The notes under the pieces were generated by a model. It had not been told where the DNA came from. It saw nothing but the letters and a program-made list of their open reading frames with translations, and did not search any database. The translations under genes were made by a program, and so were the position numbers. Source: Candidatus Scalindua sp. (GTDB lineage Bacteria; Planctomycetota; Brocadiia; Brocadiales; Scalinduaceae). From it: a stretch of 64,000 nucleotides of DNA. The DNA lies in contig JAIQZR010000164.1 of the NCBI GenBank assembly GCA_021777035.1, forward strand, positions 1 through 64,000. The letters run 5' to 3'. This document shows, piece by piece, positions 38,800-49,357 of the stretch (its first letter is position 1; each line of letters begins with the position of its first letter).

Positions 38800-41385
38800 A
38801 TGAGATTGGATAAATTTACGATAAAGGCACAGGACGCAATACAGGAAGCCCAGCAGTTTGCGGGTTCGAAAGGGCACCAACAGGTAGATTCTTTACATCT
38901 TCTTGTTAGTCTGCTCCAGCAGAAAGATGGTGTAGTGGTTCCCATTATAAAAAAGCTGGGGGTGAATAGCGATGAAGTTCTTGCCAAAGTACAGAAATCC
39001 GTGGAATCGTTACCGCAGGTGAGCGGCGCGCAGGGGCAATATATCAGTCATGAATTGAATGATATATTAAACAAGTCCACCGTTGAAGCCGGTAGATTGA
39101 AAGATGACTATGTGAGCACCGAACATCTTTTACTATCTCTGGTAGATAGTAAACAAAGTGCTGCCGGAAAAATACTGGTTGACTCAGGAGTTAACAGCTC
39201 TGATATTTTTGCGGCACTCAAGGATATAAGAGGGAGCCAGAGAATTACTGATCAAAATCCTGAGGAAAAATATCAGGCATTGGAACGCTACTGTAAGGAT
39301 CTTGTAGAGTTAGCGTCTAAGGGTAAATTGGATCCTGTTATTGGACGTGATGATGAAATAAGGAGGGTAATTCAGGTACTATCACGCAGGACTAAAAACA
39401 ATCCTGTGTTAATTGGAGAACCTGGTGTGGGGAAGACGGCTATCGCAGAGGGTCTGGCCCTAAGGATTGTTAATGGTGATGTTCCGGAAGGGCTAAGAAA
39501 TAAAAGAGTGAGGTCCCTGGACATGGGGGCACTGATTGCAGGGGCAAAATTCAGGGGAGAATTTGAGGATCGTTTGAAAGCAGTTTTGAAAGATATTGAT
39601 GCGTCTGAAGGGCAGTCAATTCTTTTTATTGATGAATTGCACACGGTTGTTGGAGCAGGAGCGGCAGAGGGGGCGGTTGACGCATCCAATCTTCTGAAAC
39701 CGGCTTTAGCCCGTGGCGAACTTCGTTGTATTGGCGCTACGACTTTAGATGAATATAGGAAATATATTGAAAAAGATGCTGCATTGGAAAGAAGGTTTCA
39801 GCCGGTATATATCGGAGAACCATCTGTTGACGATACTGTCGCCATTCTCCGTGGTTTGAAGGAGCGTTACGACCTGCATCATGGTGTCAGGATTAAAGAT
39901 TCCGCACTGGTTGCCGCAGCAACGCTGTCACATAGATATATCTCTGAGCGATTCCTGCCTGATAAGGCTATCGATCTGATAGACGAAGCCGCGTCAAAGT
40001 TGAGGATGGAAATAGACAGCATGCCTACTGAACTGGATGAGGTAGAACGGAAGATAACTCAACTGGAAATTGAAAAAAAGTCATTAAAAAAAGAGACTGA
40101 TGAGGAGTCAAAGAAGAGGGTTGAGAAATTGGAGCGTCAGCTATCAGGACTGAAAGAAGATGGGAGTGCACTAAGGCTGCATTGGGAAAATGAGAAAAAA
40201 GTAATAAAAGAAATTCAGGATTTGAATGCAAAAATTGATCAGGCAAAGGTAGACGAGCAGACAGCTCAAAGGAATGGCGATCTGGAAAAGGTCGCAGAAA
40301 TAAGATATAGCCTGTTAAGGGATTATGATAATGATCTTCAAAAACTGCATGAAAGATTAAAGGATATCCAGAAGGATAAATGTCTGCTCAAGGAAGAAGT
40401 TGATACTGATGATATAGCCGAGGTAGTATCTAAATGGACCGGGATTCCAGTGTCAAGGATGCTGGAGGGCGAAAAAGAAAAGCTTATCAAAATGGAGGAA
40501 CGTCTGAAAGAGAGGGTTGTCGGGCAGGGCGAAGCGATAGAAGCGGTTTCAAATGCTGTCAGACGTGCGCGTGCCGGCCTGCAGGATCCAAATCGTCCGA
40601 TAGGCACTTTCCTGTTTCTGGGGCCAACGGGTGTGGGCAAGACGGAGCTATGCAAGGCATTGGCCTCTTTTCTCTTTGATGATGAGAATGCGATGGTAAG
40701 GATTGACATGTCTGAGTTTATGGAACAACACTCTGTCGCAAGGCTTATAGGCGCACCTCCCGGATATGTGGGCTATGAAGAGGGGGGAAGATTGACAGAG
40801 GCAATAAGACGAAGGCCGTATTCAGTAATCCTGTTTGATGAAATTGAAAAAGCACATAAAGATATCTTTAATATTTTACTCCAGGTATTTGATGATGGAC
40901 GATTGACTGATGGGCATGGAAGGACGGTTGATTTCAGAAATACAATTATTGCGATGACTTCGAATATTGGGAGTCAATATATCCAGGATTTTATTAGTCA
41001 TGGAAACAAGGAAGAGCTGGATAACAATATCAGTAAAACTTTGAAGGAGATATTCAGGCCCGAATTCCTGAACCGTATCGATGAAACAATAATTTTCAGT
41101 AGCTTGACAAAAGAGCAAATTGGAGATATTGTCGTGATTCAGCTTGCAGAGCTTAAAAAGAGATTGAGTGAGCATAACCTGAAATTGTCAGTGACAGAAT
41201 CTGCAACTAAATGTCTGGTAGATCAAGGATATGATGTTTTCTATGGCGCCAGACCTTTAAAACGTACAATTCAGCAACTTATTGAGAACCCCCTTTCATT
41301 AGAAATACTTCAGGGAAAATTTCAGGAAGCCAATGAGGTAATCGTGGATGCAAAGGGGAATACCTTGACCTTCCATGCAAAATAG
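38800..41385 (+). CDS. clpB: ATP-dependent disaggregase ClpB
   Basis: An 861-residue Hsp100 disaggregase: N-terminal repeat domain ([18 protein letters not shown]), first AAA+ domain with Walker A GEPGVGKT, the long coiled-coil middle domain (about residues 405-530) that contacts DnaK and distinguishes ClpB from ClpC, and second AAA+ domain with GPTGVGKT. The start is ATG 38800 with GGAGG nine bases upstream. It has its own expression unit because a terminator follows dnaK. Confidence 0.97.
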   Translation: MRLDKFTIKAQDAIQEAQQFAGSKGHQQVDSLHLLVSLLQQKDGVVVPIIKKLGVNSDEVLAKVQKSVESLPQVSGAQGQYISHELNDILNKSTVEAGRLKDDYVSTEHLLLSLVDSKQSAAGKILVDSGVNSSDIFAALKDIRGSQRITDQNPEEKYQALERYCKDLVELASKGKLDPVIGRDDEIRRVIQVLSRRTKNNPVLIGEPGVGKTAIAEGLALRIVNGDVPEGLRNKRVRSLDMGALIAGAKFRGEFEDRLKAVLKDIDASEGQSILFIDELHTVVGAGAAEGAVDASNLLKPALARGELRCIGATTLDEYRKYIEKDAALERRFQPVYIGEPSVDDTVAILRGLKERYDLHHGVRIKDSALVAAATLSHRYISERFLPDKAIDLIDEAASKLRMEIDSMPTELDEVERKITQLEIEKKSLKKETDEESKKRVEKLERQLSGLKEDGSALRLHWENEKKVIKEIQDLNAKIDQAKVDEQTAQRNGDLEKVAEIRYSLLRDYDNDLQKLHERLKDIQKDKCLLKEEVDTDDIAEVVSKWTGIPVSRMLEGEKEKLIKMEERLKERVVGQGEAIEAVSNAVRRARAGLQDPNRPIGTFLFLGPTGVGKTELCKALASFLFDDENAMVRIDMSEFMEQHSVARLIGAPPGYVGYEEGGRLTEAIRRRPYSVILFDEIEKAHKDIFNILLQVFDDGRLTDGHGRTVDFRNTIIAMTSNIGSQYIQDFISHGNKEELDNNISKTLKEIFRPEFLNRIDETIIFSSLTKEQIGDIVVIQLAELKKRLSEHNLKLSVTESATKCLVDQGYDVFYGARPLKRTIQQLIENPLSLEILQGKFQEANEVIVDAKGNTLTFHAK

Positions 41386-41386
41386 G

Positions 41387-41471
41387 GTGCGGCATCGCCA
41401 TTGTCAAATTTAAAAATAATTTAGAGACACAGAGATTTAAGAATTACTTAATCACTGAGTTTTTAAAATAT
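41387..41471. repeat. Palindromic dispersed repeat after clpB
   Basis: Homologue of 9066-9150: the same blocks GTGCGGC, AAATTTAAAAATAATTTAGAGA, ACAGAGATTTAAGAATT and CTTAATCACTGAGTTTTTAAA occur in the same order. It starts two bases after the clpB stop codon. The remaining gap to 41718 is AT-rich with nothing else supported. Confidence 0.7.
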
Positions 41472-41718
41472 GGATCGTGCTTTTGTCGTAGGTAGCGTTT
41501 CACAAGAAACCACAAAAAAATGAATATTTTATGGTGTAAAAGTACAATTGACATAGACTGGTAAAAAGTAATCGTATTATGTATAATTACACTTTTCAAC
41601 CTGTGTTGCTGTGTTCAGGATTTTCATTTGACTCCTGATACTATGTGGCACAGGCAGACCATATAATATTCCATAATTATTATTGCACACTGAACGTGTT
41701 TAGAAGGGTCTCAACCGT

Positions 41719-42861
41719 TTGAAAATAGACAAAAAAAAGATACTGTTTATCGTGGGGATTTTGATAAGTATTATTTGCTCGTGGCTTTTTTTGAGAAAGA
41801 TTGAGTGGTCTACCTTGGGTGTGGCTTTCAGGGAGGCTAAATATGTCTATATTCTTCCTGCCATAATAATCGTATTTGTGAACTACTATTTCAGGGCGGT
41901 TAGATGGGCTGTATTAATGTCACCTATAAAGAAAGTATCAGTATTAAACCTGTTTTCAGCAAATATGATTGGCTTTATGGCAAGTAATGTATTGCCAGCA
42001 AGGCTTGGTGAAGTTATAAGACCGGTTATAATTGCCAGGAAAGAAAAAATCAAAGTATCGACATCATTCGCCACTGTTGTGATGGAGAGGGTCTTTGATA
42101 TATTGGGTATTATTGTAATTGCATCTCTGTTGTTTTATTTTCTGCCGGCGGATCCATCACAGAGCAAACATGTTGGTGCGGGTTCTCATATTGAAACCTC
42201 AGCCGTAGATTCAAAAGCTATGGAATATGGTTGGCAAGATAAAACGGAACCGCATTCCATCATGCAGCAGAAGGAGGCAGATCCGCTAAGTGTAATACAC
42301 CAATTGAAAAAATGGTCTACTATTATGGCTTTTTTTGGAATATGTGCGATAATGTCGCTTTTTCTGTTATCGTTGTATCCCAAAAAAGCGGGTGCAGTTT
42401 TTGAGAAATTGCTCTTCGTTTTTCCGCATCACCTAAGGGAGAAACTGGTTAATCTACTTCATTCTTTTATCTCCGGTCTTCAAGTTTTTGATAATAAAAA
42501 GCAGTTAATGTGGATAGGGATACTATCACTTATTATATGGCTCCTTAATGCCGCATCTGTTTATGTATTATGTTTCTCTTTTGATATTGGTTTGTCTTTT
42601 GCCGGGGCATGTTTTGTTATCATTTGTGTTGCTCTAGCTATCGCCCTGCCACAAGCACCTGGTTTTATAGGAGTTTTTCACATCGCTACACAGAAATCAT
42701 TAGATGTGTTTGGTATAGGTTTGTCGTCTGCTCAGAGTCTTGCAATATTACTATGGGCGGTGACTTTCATTCCCGTTACCGTAGTAGGGCTAATATTCCT
42801 TTGGAGAGAGGGGTTAAGCTTCGGTGAAATATCTCACATAGATGAAAGGACGCCTGAGTAA
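41719..42861 (+). CDS. Flippase-like integral membrane protein (UPF0104/LPG synthase TM family)
   Basis: A 380-residue protein with about eight membrane helices. It has the family pattern YYFRAVRWAVLMSP, then ASNVLPARLGEVIRPVIIA and TSFATVVMERVFDILG, and LPQAPGFIGVFHIATQKSL near the C-terminus. Relatives include the membrane half of lysylphosphatidylglycerol synthase and glycosyl-lipid proteins; the C-terminal aminoacyl transferase domain is absent. The start is TTG 41719. A ~55-residue hydrophilic loop (about 145-200) interrupts the helices. Confidence 0.85.
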   Translation: MKIDKKKILFIVGILISIICSWLFLRKIEWSTLGVAFREAKYVYILPAIIIVFVNYYFRAVRWAVLMSPIKKVSVLNLFSANMIGFMASNVLPARLGEVIRPVIIARKEKIKVSTSFATVVMERVFDILGIIVIASLLFYFLPADPSQSKHVGAGSHIETSAVDSKAMEYGWQDKTEPHSIMQQKEADPLSVIHQLKKWSTIMAFFGICAIMSLFLLSLYPKKAGAVFEKLLFVFPHHLREKLVNLLHSFISGLQVFDNKKQLMWIGILSLIIWLLNAASVYVLCFSFDIGLSFAGACFVIICVALAIALPQAPGFIGVFHIATQKSLDVFGIGLSSAQSLAILLWAVTFIPVTVVGLIFLWREGLSFGEISHIDERTPE

Positions 42862-43005
42862 TTTGATGATATATCCATTTCAGAATAGTTTTCTAATAAA
42901 TTCTAAAAACTATTTAGCCAAAGTAAAGTCCTTAGTCCATTCTGTTCGAGGATAACTGCCTCTTTAGCCCTTAAATACAAGTTTGTTTCGTATTTTGCAC
43001 TTTCA

Positions 43006-43707
43006 CTACCGATATCTTCGTCTCGCGTGTTTACGTACAAAAAGTATACGTATGATGTAGAATAGTATTATTCCTGATATAAATCCTCCTATATGTGCCC
43101 ACCATGCAACACCATTATCGGATGTTGATGCTGTTATAGATATTGCACCGTTAAAGAATTGAATGAAAAACCAGAAACCAAGAACTATGATAGCCGGGAG
43201 TTCTATAATTTGCAGGAAAAAGAATATAGGTATGACCGTGATAACCCTTGCACGTGGAAATGTTACCATGTATGCCCCAAGTACTGCAGCAATTGCCCCG
43301 CTTGCGCCAATACATGGTATCTCCGACATTCTGTTGAAAAATACGTGAACTGATGATGCGATGATTCCGCAGAGAATGTAAAAGCCAAAGAATCTAAAGT
43401 GTCCAAGTTTATCTTCTATATTATCACCAAATATCCAGAGAAACCACATGTTGCCAATAAGGTGAATAAATCCCCCATGTAAGAATGTTGATGATATAAA
43501 AGGAAGGAACGTACTGCTAAATGTTAAATCAGAAGTCTGGAAATAGTGTGTTACATTTGCCGGTACTATGCCATACTGTTTTATAAATACGCCTAAATCA
43601 GAACCTAAGGAGAGTTCGTGTAGAAATATGGAAATATTTATGACGATAATTCCTATTGTTACATATGGAAAAGTATTGGAAGGGTTTCTGTCCTTTACAG
43701 GTATCAT
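43006..43707 (-). CDS. Rhomboid-family intramembrane serine protease, short type
   Basis: A 233-residue six-helix protease. FIHLIGNMWFLWIFGDNIEDKLG carries the His/Asn of the active site, IGASGAIAAVLGAYMVTFPRA the catalytic Ser, and VAWWAHIGGFISG the catalytic His. This is the GlpG-like minimal form, distinct from the one at 34346 which has a long tail. The gene is convergent with the flippase-like gene. Confidence 0.92.
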   Translation of the reverse strand: MIPVKDRNPSNTFPYVTIGIIVINISIFLHELSLGSDLGVFIKQYGIVPANVTHYFQTSDLTFSSTFLPFISSTFLHGGFIHLIGNMWFLWIFGDNIEDKLGHFRFFGFYILCGIIASSVHVFFNRMSEIPCIGASGAIAAVLGAYMVTFPRARVITVIPIFFFLQIIELPAIIVLGFWFFIQFFNGAISITASTSDNGVAWWAHIGGFISGIILFYIIRILFVRKHARRRYR

Positions 43708-43758
43708 TGCCGTTTTTTTCTTCTTCCAGGTCTCTAACTGAAATCATTAATAATAATC

Positions 43759-44358
43759 CTATTTCAAACTGGCCAGTAATTTATTAAAAGGGAAATGTTT
43801 ACCGGGACAGACTGTTTTTCGAAATGTTTTATGCATTATGATATTATTTTTTTGGATGTTACAACGTTTTTGTAAATAATTTATTAAATACAAAAGAGAA
43901 GAAATTTGTTGATTTGTTGGGTAGTCGTTGTCAAAGTTACCGACTAAACATATTCCTATGCCATGTTTATTGTATTCGGGATTACCGGCGTGGGCGCCAT
44001 CTATCTGTAGGTTCCATCTGCCCCCTACTTCTATCTGTCCATCTTTTGAGCCGTTTCCGTTCCCTATGAGAAAATCATAACCCAGGCCGTTAACCCAACC
44101 CTTCTCTTCCTTGTGATATTTGCCTATTGAAGCGGCACTTCCTGAATCAGAAGCACTGTGATGGATAACAATATACTTCCATGGTCTGATTTTAAATTGA
44201 TTCAACTCTGTTCTGACACCATACGGAACAACAACGTCAGGTTGTGATTTTATATGTTTGTAGGTTGGTAATGTTGATACATGCGTACTGCTGCAACCAT
44301 ACAAGACTGGCATAATGAAGAAAAGGAACATCAAATAAGTCCATTTACATTTGATCAT
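43759..44358 (-). CDS. Lipoprotein N-acetylmuramoyl-L-alanine amidase (PGRP/Amidase_2 fold)
   Basis: A 199-residue lipoprotein. The signal FLFFIMPVLYGCSST contains the lipobox cysteine (LYGC). The amidase domain shows the zinc ligands around YIVIHHSASD and the C-terminal RKTVCPGKHFPF, with YDFLIGNG and KHGIGICLVGNFD between. It probably trims peptidoglycan in the periplasm. ATG 44358 is chosen over the upstream one (44388) because GGAGAG lies eight bases ahead and the signal peptide then starts correctly. Confidence 0.88.
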   Translation of the reverse strand: MIKCKWTYLMFLFFIMPVLYGCSSTHVSTLPTYKHIKSQPDVVVPYGVRTELNQFKIRPWKYIVIHHSASDSGSAASIGKYHKEEKGWVNGLGYDFLIGNGNGSKDGQIEVGGRWNLQIDGAHAGNPEYNKHGIGICLVGNFDNDYPTNQQISSLLYLINYLQKRCNIQKNNIIMHKTFRKTVCPGKHFPFNKLLASLK

Positions 44359-44941
44359 TATCGTCTCTCCACAAAAAGGGTTTTTCATTATATGAATAAG
44401 ATGGTTACGGGTCAGTTATTTACTAAGTCAACCAGTATGGCTTCCAAGAAATCCCATTTGCAGGCAATAAGATTACTTTGACTCAGCTTTCTAACCGGAC
44501 ATTTATATAGAATCTTGTGAGCAATTGAAAGCTCTTTTTATCTGCAAAAAATGGAAGCAGATAAAAGTGTTCTTTTTGAGAGAATTGATACTAGACAGGC
44601 CAAAATGGTAGCTTGCTGAGATGGCATAAAGTAGCTTCTTGTAGGTGATATATTTCTAAACGCGAGATAATGCTATCAATAAACTGTACAAAAGTCAATG
44701 AATAACATGGATTTATTATATGATTACTGGATGTATTACTTTATAAATAACACGAAAAAGAAAAATACATGGCCAGTTGTAAGCTCTATCTGCCCCGGTA
44801 ATTATGGCTACATGGTATTTGTGTATATTTTTTGTAATTTTAAATGATGCCCTTTGTATATAAAATAAAACTTAGTATTTGCATTCCGAATGATAAAAGG
44901 AAATTAGAATAAGGTATATTACGTGTAGCACGGAGAAAGAG
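44359..44941. other. Long intergenic gap
   Basis: 583 bases between the divergently arranged amidase and spermidine-synthase-like genes. It is AT-rich with no ORF, RNA gene, repeat or terminator that I can support. It must hold the promoters of both flanking genes. A 66-aa plus-strand ORF that starts inside the amidase gene looks like chance. Confidence 0.5.
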
Positions 44942-47365
44942 ATGATTCATGAAAACAGGGCTTGGTTGTTTATTTTGTTCTCAATAGTATTCGTCGGATG
45001 TTATGCAACGATTGCTCAGGTACTGATAATTCGGGAGTTTCTGGTAGTTTTCTTTGGAAGCGAATTATGCATTGGAATAATTCTTGGTACCTGGCTGTTT
45101 GGTGTTGCAACTGGAGCGGCAATAGGGGGGATAGTTGCCGGTAGGCTTAAGAAGCATTTACCTGCTTTTATTGTTGTGTTGATGTTGATGTGTGTAATTC
45201 TTCCCTTTGAATTAGTCTTGATCAGAACCTTAAGGCTTCTCCTCAATGTACCGGCAGGTCAGTATATTCCTATATTGTATTTGCTCTTTTCATCAATATG
45301 TATTATTACGCCATTTAGTTTTACTATAGGATTAAGTTTTCCAATTGGGTGTAAAGTTGTCAGGGGATTTACGTGTGATTCTGCATCTGATATTGGTCTT
45401 GTATATATTCTGGAATCCATTGGCAGTCTTATCGGTGGTTTGTTGTTTACTTTCGTGCTCATTACCAGATTTCAGCCATTAGCGATAACACTGATTTTTA
45501 GTTGTATTTTGTTTTTGAATCTGTTCTTGATGTTTCAGTTTTTTGATAGAGGACTCCCTAAGAGAGGAAAGTCTTTAGCATGCCTTTCTCTTTTCTTTGT
45601 TACTTTTATATTATTGATATCTGGTGTGGTCAATAGAGTAGATAATTATTTTGTCAATGTAAGGTGGAGTTCTTCAAATCCTGATATAAAACTCCTTGAA
45701 TCAATTGATTCAAGATATGAGAATATTGTGGTTGGTGTAAGAGACGATCAGTACAGCGTATTCGGGAATGGTCAGTTTGATTTTGCTTTTCCTGATGAAT
45801 ATGGAAATGCTCAAATGGCCCATCTGGTAATGACACAACATCCTGATCCAAAGAGAGTGTTGTTAATAGGCGGGGGAATGGGAGGGTTGATCCGAGAGAT
45901 GCTGAAACACCAGATTGAAGAGTTGGACTATATTGAACTGGATTCAGCATTGATAGACTCAATAAAGAAATATTTACCATCTGAAGAGATAGATGCTTTG
46001 TCTGATAAGAGGGTAAAAATATTTCATACAGACGGGAGATATTATGTTAAGAGAGTAAAGACAGGGAGGGAATATGATTTAATATTTGTAAATGTCCCCG
46101 ACCCTTCAACGGCATTTCTTAACAGGTTCTATACCTTACAGTTTTTTCAGGAGGCGAATGATATGCTTGCGAAAAATGGTGTATTTGGGACAAAAATATC
46201 TTCTGCTGTCAATTACATGGGAGAAGAAGTGGGTAATTATACAGGTTCTATTTATCAAACTTTGCACAGTGTATTTCCACATGTAATAATTTCTCCTGGG
46301 CAGACAAGTTATTACTTTGCAAGTCGTTCATTTGACACTGCTACATTTGATATACAGACATTAATAAAACGTTATGTTAATCGAGGCGTTAAATCTGATT
46401 TTTTTTCTGAACACGTATTTAATGCTCTTTTGCCACCCGAGAGAACCAGGTTTGTTACAGATGAAATCAAGAGTAGAAAAGGTCTCATGGTGAACACCGA
46501 TGCAAAACCTGTTACATATTTCTTTAATCTTCTGTTATGGGATAAACTTACTGGCCGTAAATTTGGAAGTATTCTTCAATGGTTTAAGAACAGTCATGTA
46601 AAAACATTCTTAATTCCTATTGTCATCTTCATTGTCTGTAGGTTTATATACGTTACTGTTTTCAGGTGCAGTCCGGATGCTCAGCAAAGATTCAACAGTA
46701 TAGCGGCAATTGCTACAACCGGCTTTGCCGGAATGGCATTACAAATTATCCTGATTTTTGCATTTCAAAATATATATGGATACGTATATGAAAGTATAGG
46801 GCTGATCATTGCGGTGTTTATGTTTGGCCTGGCCCTGGGGGGGTGGGTCAGTAACAGGTTGATAATACAGAGCTCATCTGGGAGGATTCTGAACAAGCTA
46901 GGCATTCGGCAACATTTTCTCACCAAGAAGATACAAAGCCACAAAAAAACTCCTGAAGGGGGCGGTGGGCGGAGGGAGATGAATTGGATAAAGATATTCA
47001 TAGTATTAGAATCTATTATCGTAATGTATGCTTGTGTCATGCCTTTTGTCTTGGATCAACTCTCTTCTCTGCTTTTTGATTCTGAATATCTTTTCATGGT
47101 ATTGGTGACTTTAACTGGCGTACTTGTAGGCATGGAATTCCCGATCGCAGGCAAGCTGTATCTTATGCGAAAAGGGGAGTTGAGTCTAGCTGCCGGAACG
47201 GTTGACAGTGCGGACCACGCAGGTGCATTTATTGGCGCTCTACTTACGGGAGTACTATTTATCCCACTATTCGGAATATCTGGGTCATGCGTAATAATAG
47301 CAGTGGTGAATCTGATGAGTTTGCTGTTTTTTCTGCACCTTTACTATCAGAGGAAAAACGTTTGA
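44942..47365 (+). CDS. Membrane-fused spermidine-synthase-like protein
   Basis: An 807-residue fusion: N-terminal membrane region of about seven helices (residues 5-225), a soluble aminopropyltransferase/SAM-binding domain (about 235-500) with LLIGGGMGGLIREML and the acidic LDYIELDSALID, then a second membrane region (about 555-805). The synthase core has the Rossmann glycine loop, but key polyamine-site residues cannot be confirmed by eye. Such membrane fusions are common in planctomycetes and deltaproteobacteria and their product is not established. It reads alone. Confidence 0.85.
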   Translation: MIHENRAWLFILFSIVFVGCYATIAQVLIIREFLVVFFGSELCIGIILGTWLFGVATGAAIGGIVAGRLKKHLPAFIVVLMLMCVILPFELVLIRTLRLLLNVPAGQYIPILYLLFSSICIITPFSFTIGLSFPIGCKVVRGFTCDSASDIGLVYILESIGSLIGGLLFTFVLITRFQPLAITLIFSCILFLNLFLMFQFFDRGLPKRGKSLACLSLFFVTFILLISGVVNRVDNYFVNVRWSSSNPDIKLLESIDSRYENIVVGVRDDQYSVFGNGQFDFAFPDEYGNAQMAHLVMTQHPDPKRVLLIGGGMGGLIREMLKHQIEELDYIELDSALIDSIKKYLPSEEIDALSDKRVKIFHTDGRYYVKRVKTGREYDLIFVNVPDPSTAFLNRFYTLQFFQEANDMLAKNGVFGTKISSAVNYMGEEVGNYTGSIYQTLHSVFPHVIISPGQTSYYFASRSFDTATFDIQTLIKRYVNRGVKSDFFSEHVFNALLPPERTRFVTDEIKSRKGLMVNTDAKPVTYFFNLLLWDKLTGRKFGSILQWFKNSHVKTFLIPIVIFIVCRFIYVTVFRCSPDAQQRFNSIAAIATTGFAGMALQIILIFAFQNIYGYVYESIGLIIAVFMFGLALGGWVSNRLIIQSSSGRILNKLGIRQHFLTKKIQSHKKTPEGGGGRREMNWIKIFIVLESIIVMYACVMPFVLDQLSSLLFDSEYLFMVLVTLTGVLVGMEFPIAGKLYLMRKGELSLAAGTVDSADHAGAFIGALLTGVLFIPLFGISGSCVIIAVVNLMSLLFFLHLYYQRKNV

Positions 47366-47653
47366 AATGGTAAATATCCTATCGGCTAATTTTCAGTGTA
47401 TTATCAACTATCCATAATTCGGTATTCAACGTTCACCGCTCCCTGGACAAGAAGGCGCAGATGACGCAAAGAAAAGTTTAAGACAATTATGTCGAGTAAG
47501 AAACCCGATCTACACCAACATCCCTATTCCTTTCTTTTCAGGGTTTTAATTCTTCCATTCTATAATTATTTTTGTTACCATTGCACTCAAGTGCTGGAAA
47601 ATAATACTTATAATCTTGTATAAACAAATTTTAATAGTAGTTGAAGTTTATAA

Positions 47654-48077
47654 ATGCCAACGATCAAAAATATTTCAGGGAAATACCGTTTTTTCTTCTG
47701 TAGTTTTGATTGTAATGAGCCGGAACATGTTCATGTTCATGTTCAAAGAGAAAAAATGAATTGTAAATTTTGGTTGGATCCATCAGTGTCCGGTTAGGTT
47801 TTTGCGAGTACGGTTTTTTATGCCCGATCTGTCTGAAGATACGTAGGGCGAGGCTTTAGCCTTGCGCTTAATGTACGAAAGCAAACCTAAAGGATTGCCC
47901 TACGTGATACATGAAAAAACATAACCGGACACTGCTGGGTTGGATCCTGTTACTTTAAGCAATAATCATGGTTTTTCTCCAAAAGAATTAAATGACATAC
48001 GAAAGACTATTGTAAAGGAAAGTGACATAATAATGGAGGCGTGGAATGAGCATTGTGGTAAAAGTTCAAGAGATTAG
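47654..48077 (+). pseudogene. DUF4160 gene split by a MITE-like insertion
   Basis: The left part reads MPTIKNISGKYRFFF and continues to CKFWLD before hitting a stop inside the insertion. The right part resumes as LDPVTLSNNHGFSPKEL and ends EAWNEHCGKSSRD. Together they are a complete DUF4160 protein. Removing the element at 47781-47937 plus one copy of the 9-bp duplication restores KFWLDPVT in frame. DUF4160 genes are usually paired with DUF2442, here overlapping at 48046; the pair resembles a toxin-antitoxin module of unknown mechanism. Confidence 0.88.
47781..47937. mobile_element. 157-bp MITE-like element, copy 1, with 9-bp target duplication
   Basis: The ends are inverted repeats: CATCAGTGTCCGGTTAGG on the left and, read inward from the right, CAGCAGTGTCCGGTTATG. 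The direct repeat GGTTGGATC flanks it at 47772-47780 and 47938-47946. The interior contains CGTAGGGCGAGGCTTTAGCC and no ORF. It must have been moved by a transposase encoded elsewhere. Confidence 0.88.
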
Positions 48078-48315
48078 AATAAAAGAGATAAGCATTAGTG
48101 ACGATACAATATCGGCACATCTTCTCGATGGTAGGACAATCAGTGTTCCACTGGCCTGGTCATGGCGCCTATCAGAAGCTACATCAGAACAAAGATCTGA
48201 TTATCAAATTATTGGCGATGGCCAGTCCATTCATTGGCCTGATATTGATGAAGATTTAAGTGCTGAAGGAATGTTATACGGTATCCCTGCTCCAAGACCA
48301 ACAGTTAGCAAATAA
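48046..48315 (+). CDS. DUF2442 protein
   Basis: An 89-residue protein with the DUF2442 pattern: ISISDDTISAHLLDGRTISV, then PLAWSWRL and HWPDIDEDLSAEGMLYG near the end. GGAGG lies eight bases before the ATG, and the gene overlaps the end of the DUF4160 frame. The insertion in its partner is upstream, so this gene may still be expressed from an outside promoter. Family members are suspected antitoxins or DNA-binding partners; function is not established. Confidence 0.9.
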   Translation: MSIVVKVQEIRIKEISISDDTISAHLLDGRTISVPLAWSWRLSEATSEQRSDYQIIGDGQSIHWPDIDEDLSAEGMLYGIPAPRPTVSK

Positions 48316-48523
48316 CAAAATCTCTTTAATTCTATTCAAAATATTTTCCATCTCGTCTAATTTGTCGGGTTTAGAAACACGACCTACGAGAATGATGCTT
48401 TTCCTATACACCGTTCAACGATTATGTCGGTGTTAATTTGATGTATAGAAATTCCGAAATTGGCAGGTACCCTGCCTGATTTCGTTATTTAGGCGGGAAA
48501 ACCTCCATACAAAAATGTAATAG

Positions 48524-48910
48524 TTACAACTCCCTCCCTTTCCAGACCATTCCCATCAGGGAAACCATTCCAACTAACTCGCCATTTTCCATAACCGGTG
48601 CCCATGATACGTTGAAGTTTGTCAAAAAACGTGCGGCGTAATTGACCGGCATATTTGCATCAACCATTAAAACCGGTTTTGCCATAATTTCATAGGCGTG
48701 GACATCTTCTAAACGCTTTCCTGCCGCAATAATCTTTGTGGCGATATCTCTCATTGTAATCAGGCCATACACATCTTCATCATTCCGTGGCCTTACCATT
48801 ATAGTCTGAATGTTTTCATCCTTCATGATGCTCAGAGCATCAGATACTTTTGTAATCCCATGAATATTCACTACGTACGAATACATAACATCCTTAACTC
48901 GTTCTATCAT
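48524..48910 (-). CDS. CBS-domain protein
   Basis: A 128-residue protein made of two CBS motifs (about 10-65 and 72-128; for example DVMYSYVVNIHGITKVSDAL and VMENGELVGMVSLMGMVW), forming one Bateman module that would bind an adenine nucleotide. ATG 48910 is used because GGAGAAAAT precedes it; the longer frame to 49081 runs through the upstream gene. It is the last gene of a four-gene minus-strand unit with two DUF1538 transporter genes and a PII-like gene, so it is likely a regulator of that transporter. Confidence 0.88.
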   Translation of the reverse strand: MIERVKDVMYSYVVNIHGITKVSDALSIMKDENIQTIMVRPRNDEDVYGLITMRDIATKIIAAGKRLEDVHAYEIMAKPVLMVDANMPVNYAARFLTNFNVSWAPVMENGELVGMVSLMGMVWKGREL

Positions 48911-48932
48911 TATTTTCTCCTTGATTTTTTTG

Positions 48933-49277
48933 TTAAATATATTTTTCTTGAGCCGCTTTCTCGAGTGCCTCCATCTGGCTCTCTGTGCCGATGACCCTGT
49001 CAACTGTCCATGAAAAGGCCATGCCACGTCCTTCCTTGAAATTACCAGACTTATAAATAGCGTCCATGATAGAGTTGGCATGGAAGTCCTCTACGATGAA
49101 CAGAAGGACTTCCCGTTGTTGATCCATTTGCAGACCAAAAAATGTTTTCTGTTCACGGATGCCTTCTCCTCTGGCATTAAGTATGGTAACGCCTGTGGCG
49201 CCTGCCTCTTTTGCAGATGAAATAACCGCATCCTGATGGTTCTGCTCTACCATTGCTATTATTACTTTAAACCGCAT
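48933..49277 (-). CDS. PII-like regulatory protein of a DUF1538 cluster
   Basis: A 114-residue protein with the ferredoxin-like PII fold: FKVIIAMVEQNHQDAVISSAKEAGATGVTIL-type N-terminus, a T-loop-like region around GEGIREQKTFFGLQ, then REVLLFIVEDFHANSIMDAI. It is not GlnB/GlnK; members of this branch sit next to DUF1538 transporters. ATG 49277 has GGAGG at good spacing. It probably senses a nucleotide and gates the neighbouring membrane proteins. Confidence 0.85.
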   Translation of the reverse strand: MRFKVIIAMVEQNHQDAVISSAKEAGATGVTILNARGEGIREQKTFFGLQMDQQREVLLFIVEDFHANSIMDAIYKSGNFKEGRGMAFSWTVDRVIGTESQMEALEKAAQEKYI

Positions 49278-49357
49278 ATATATTTCCTCCAAATTAAAAA
49301 AATGAGATAAGAACATTTAAAATCTACATCTCTACTTACTGCTAAAAATATAGGATT

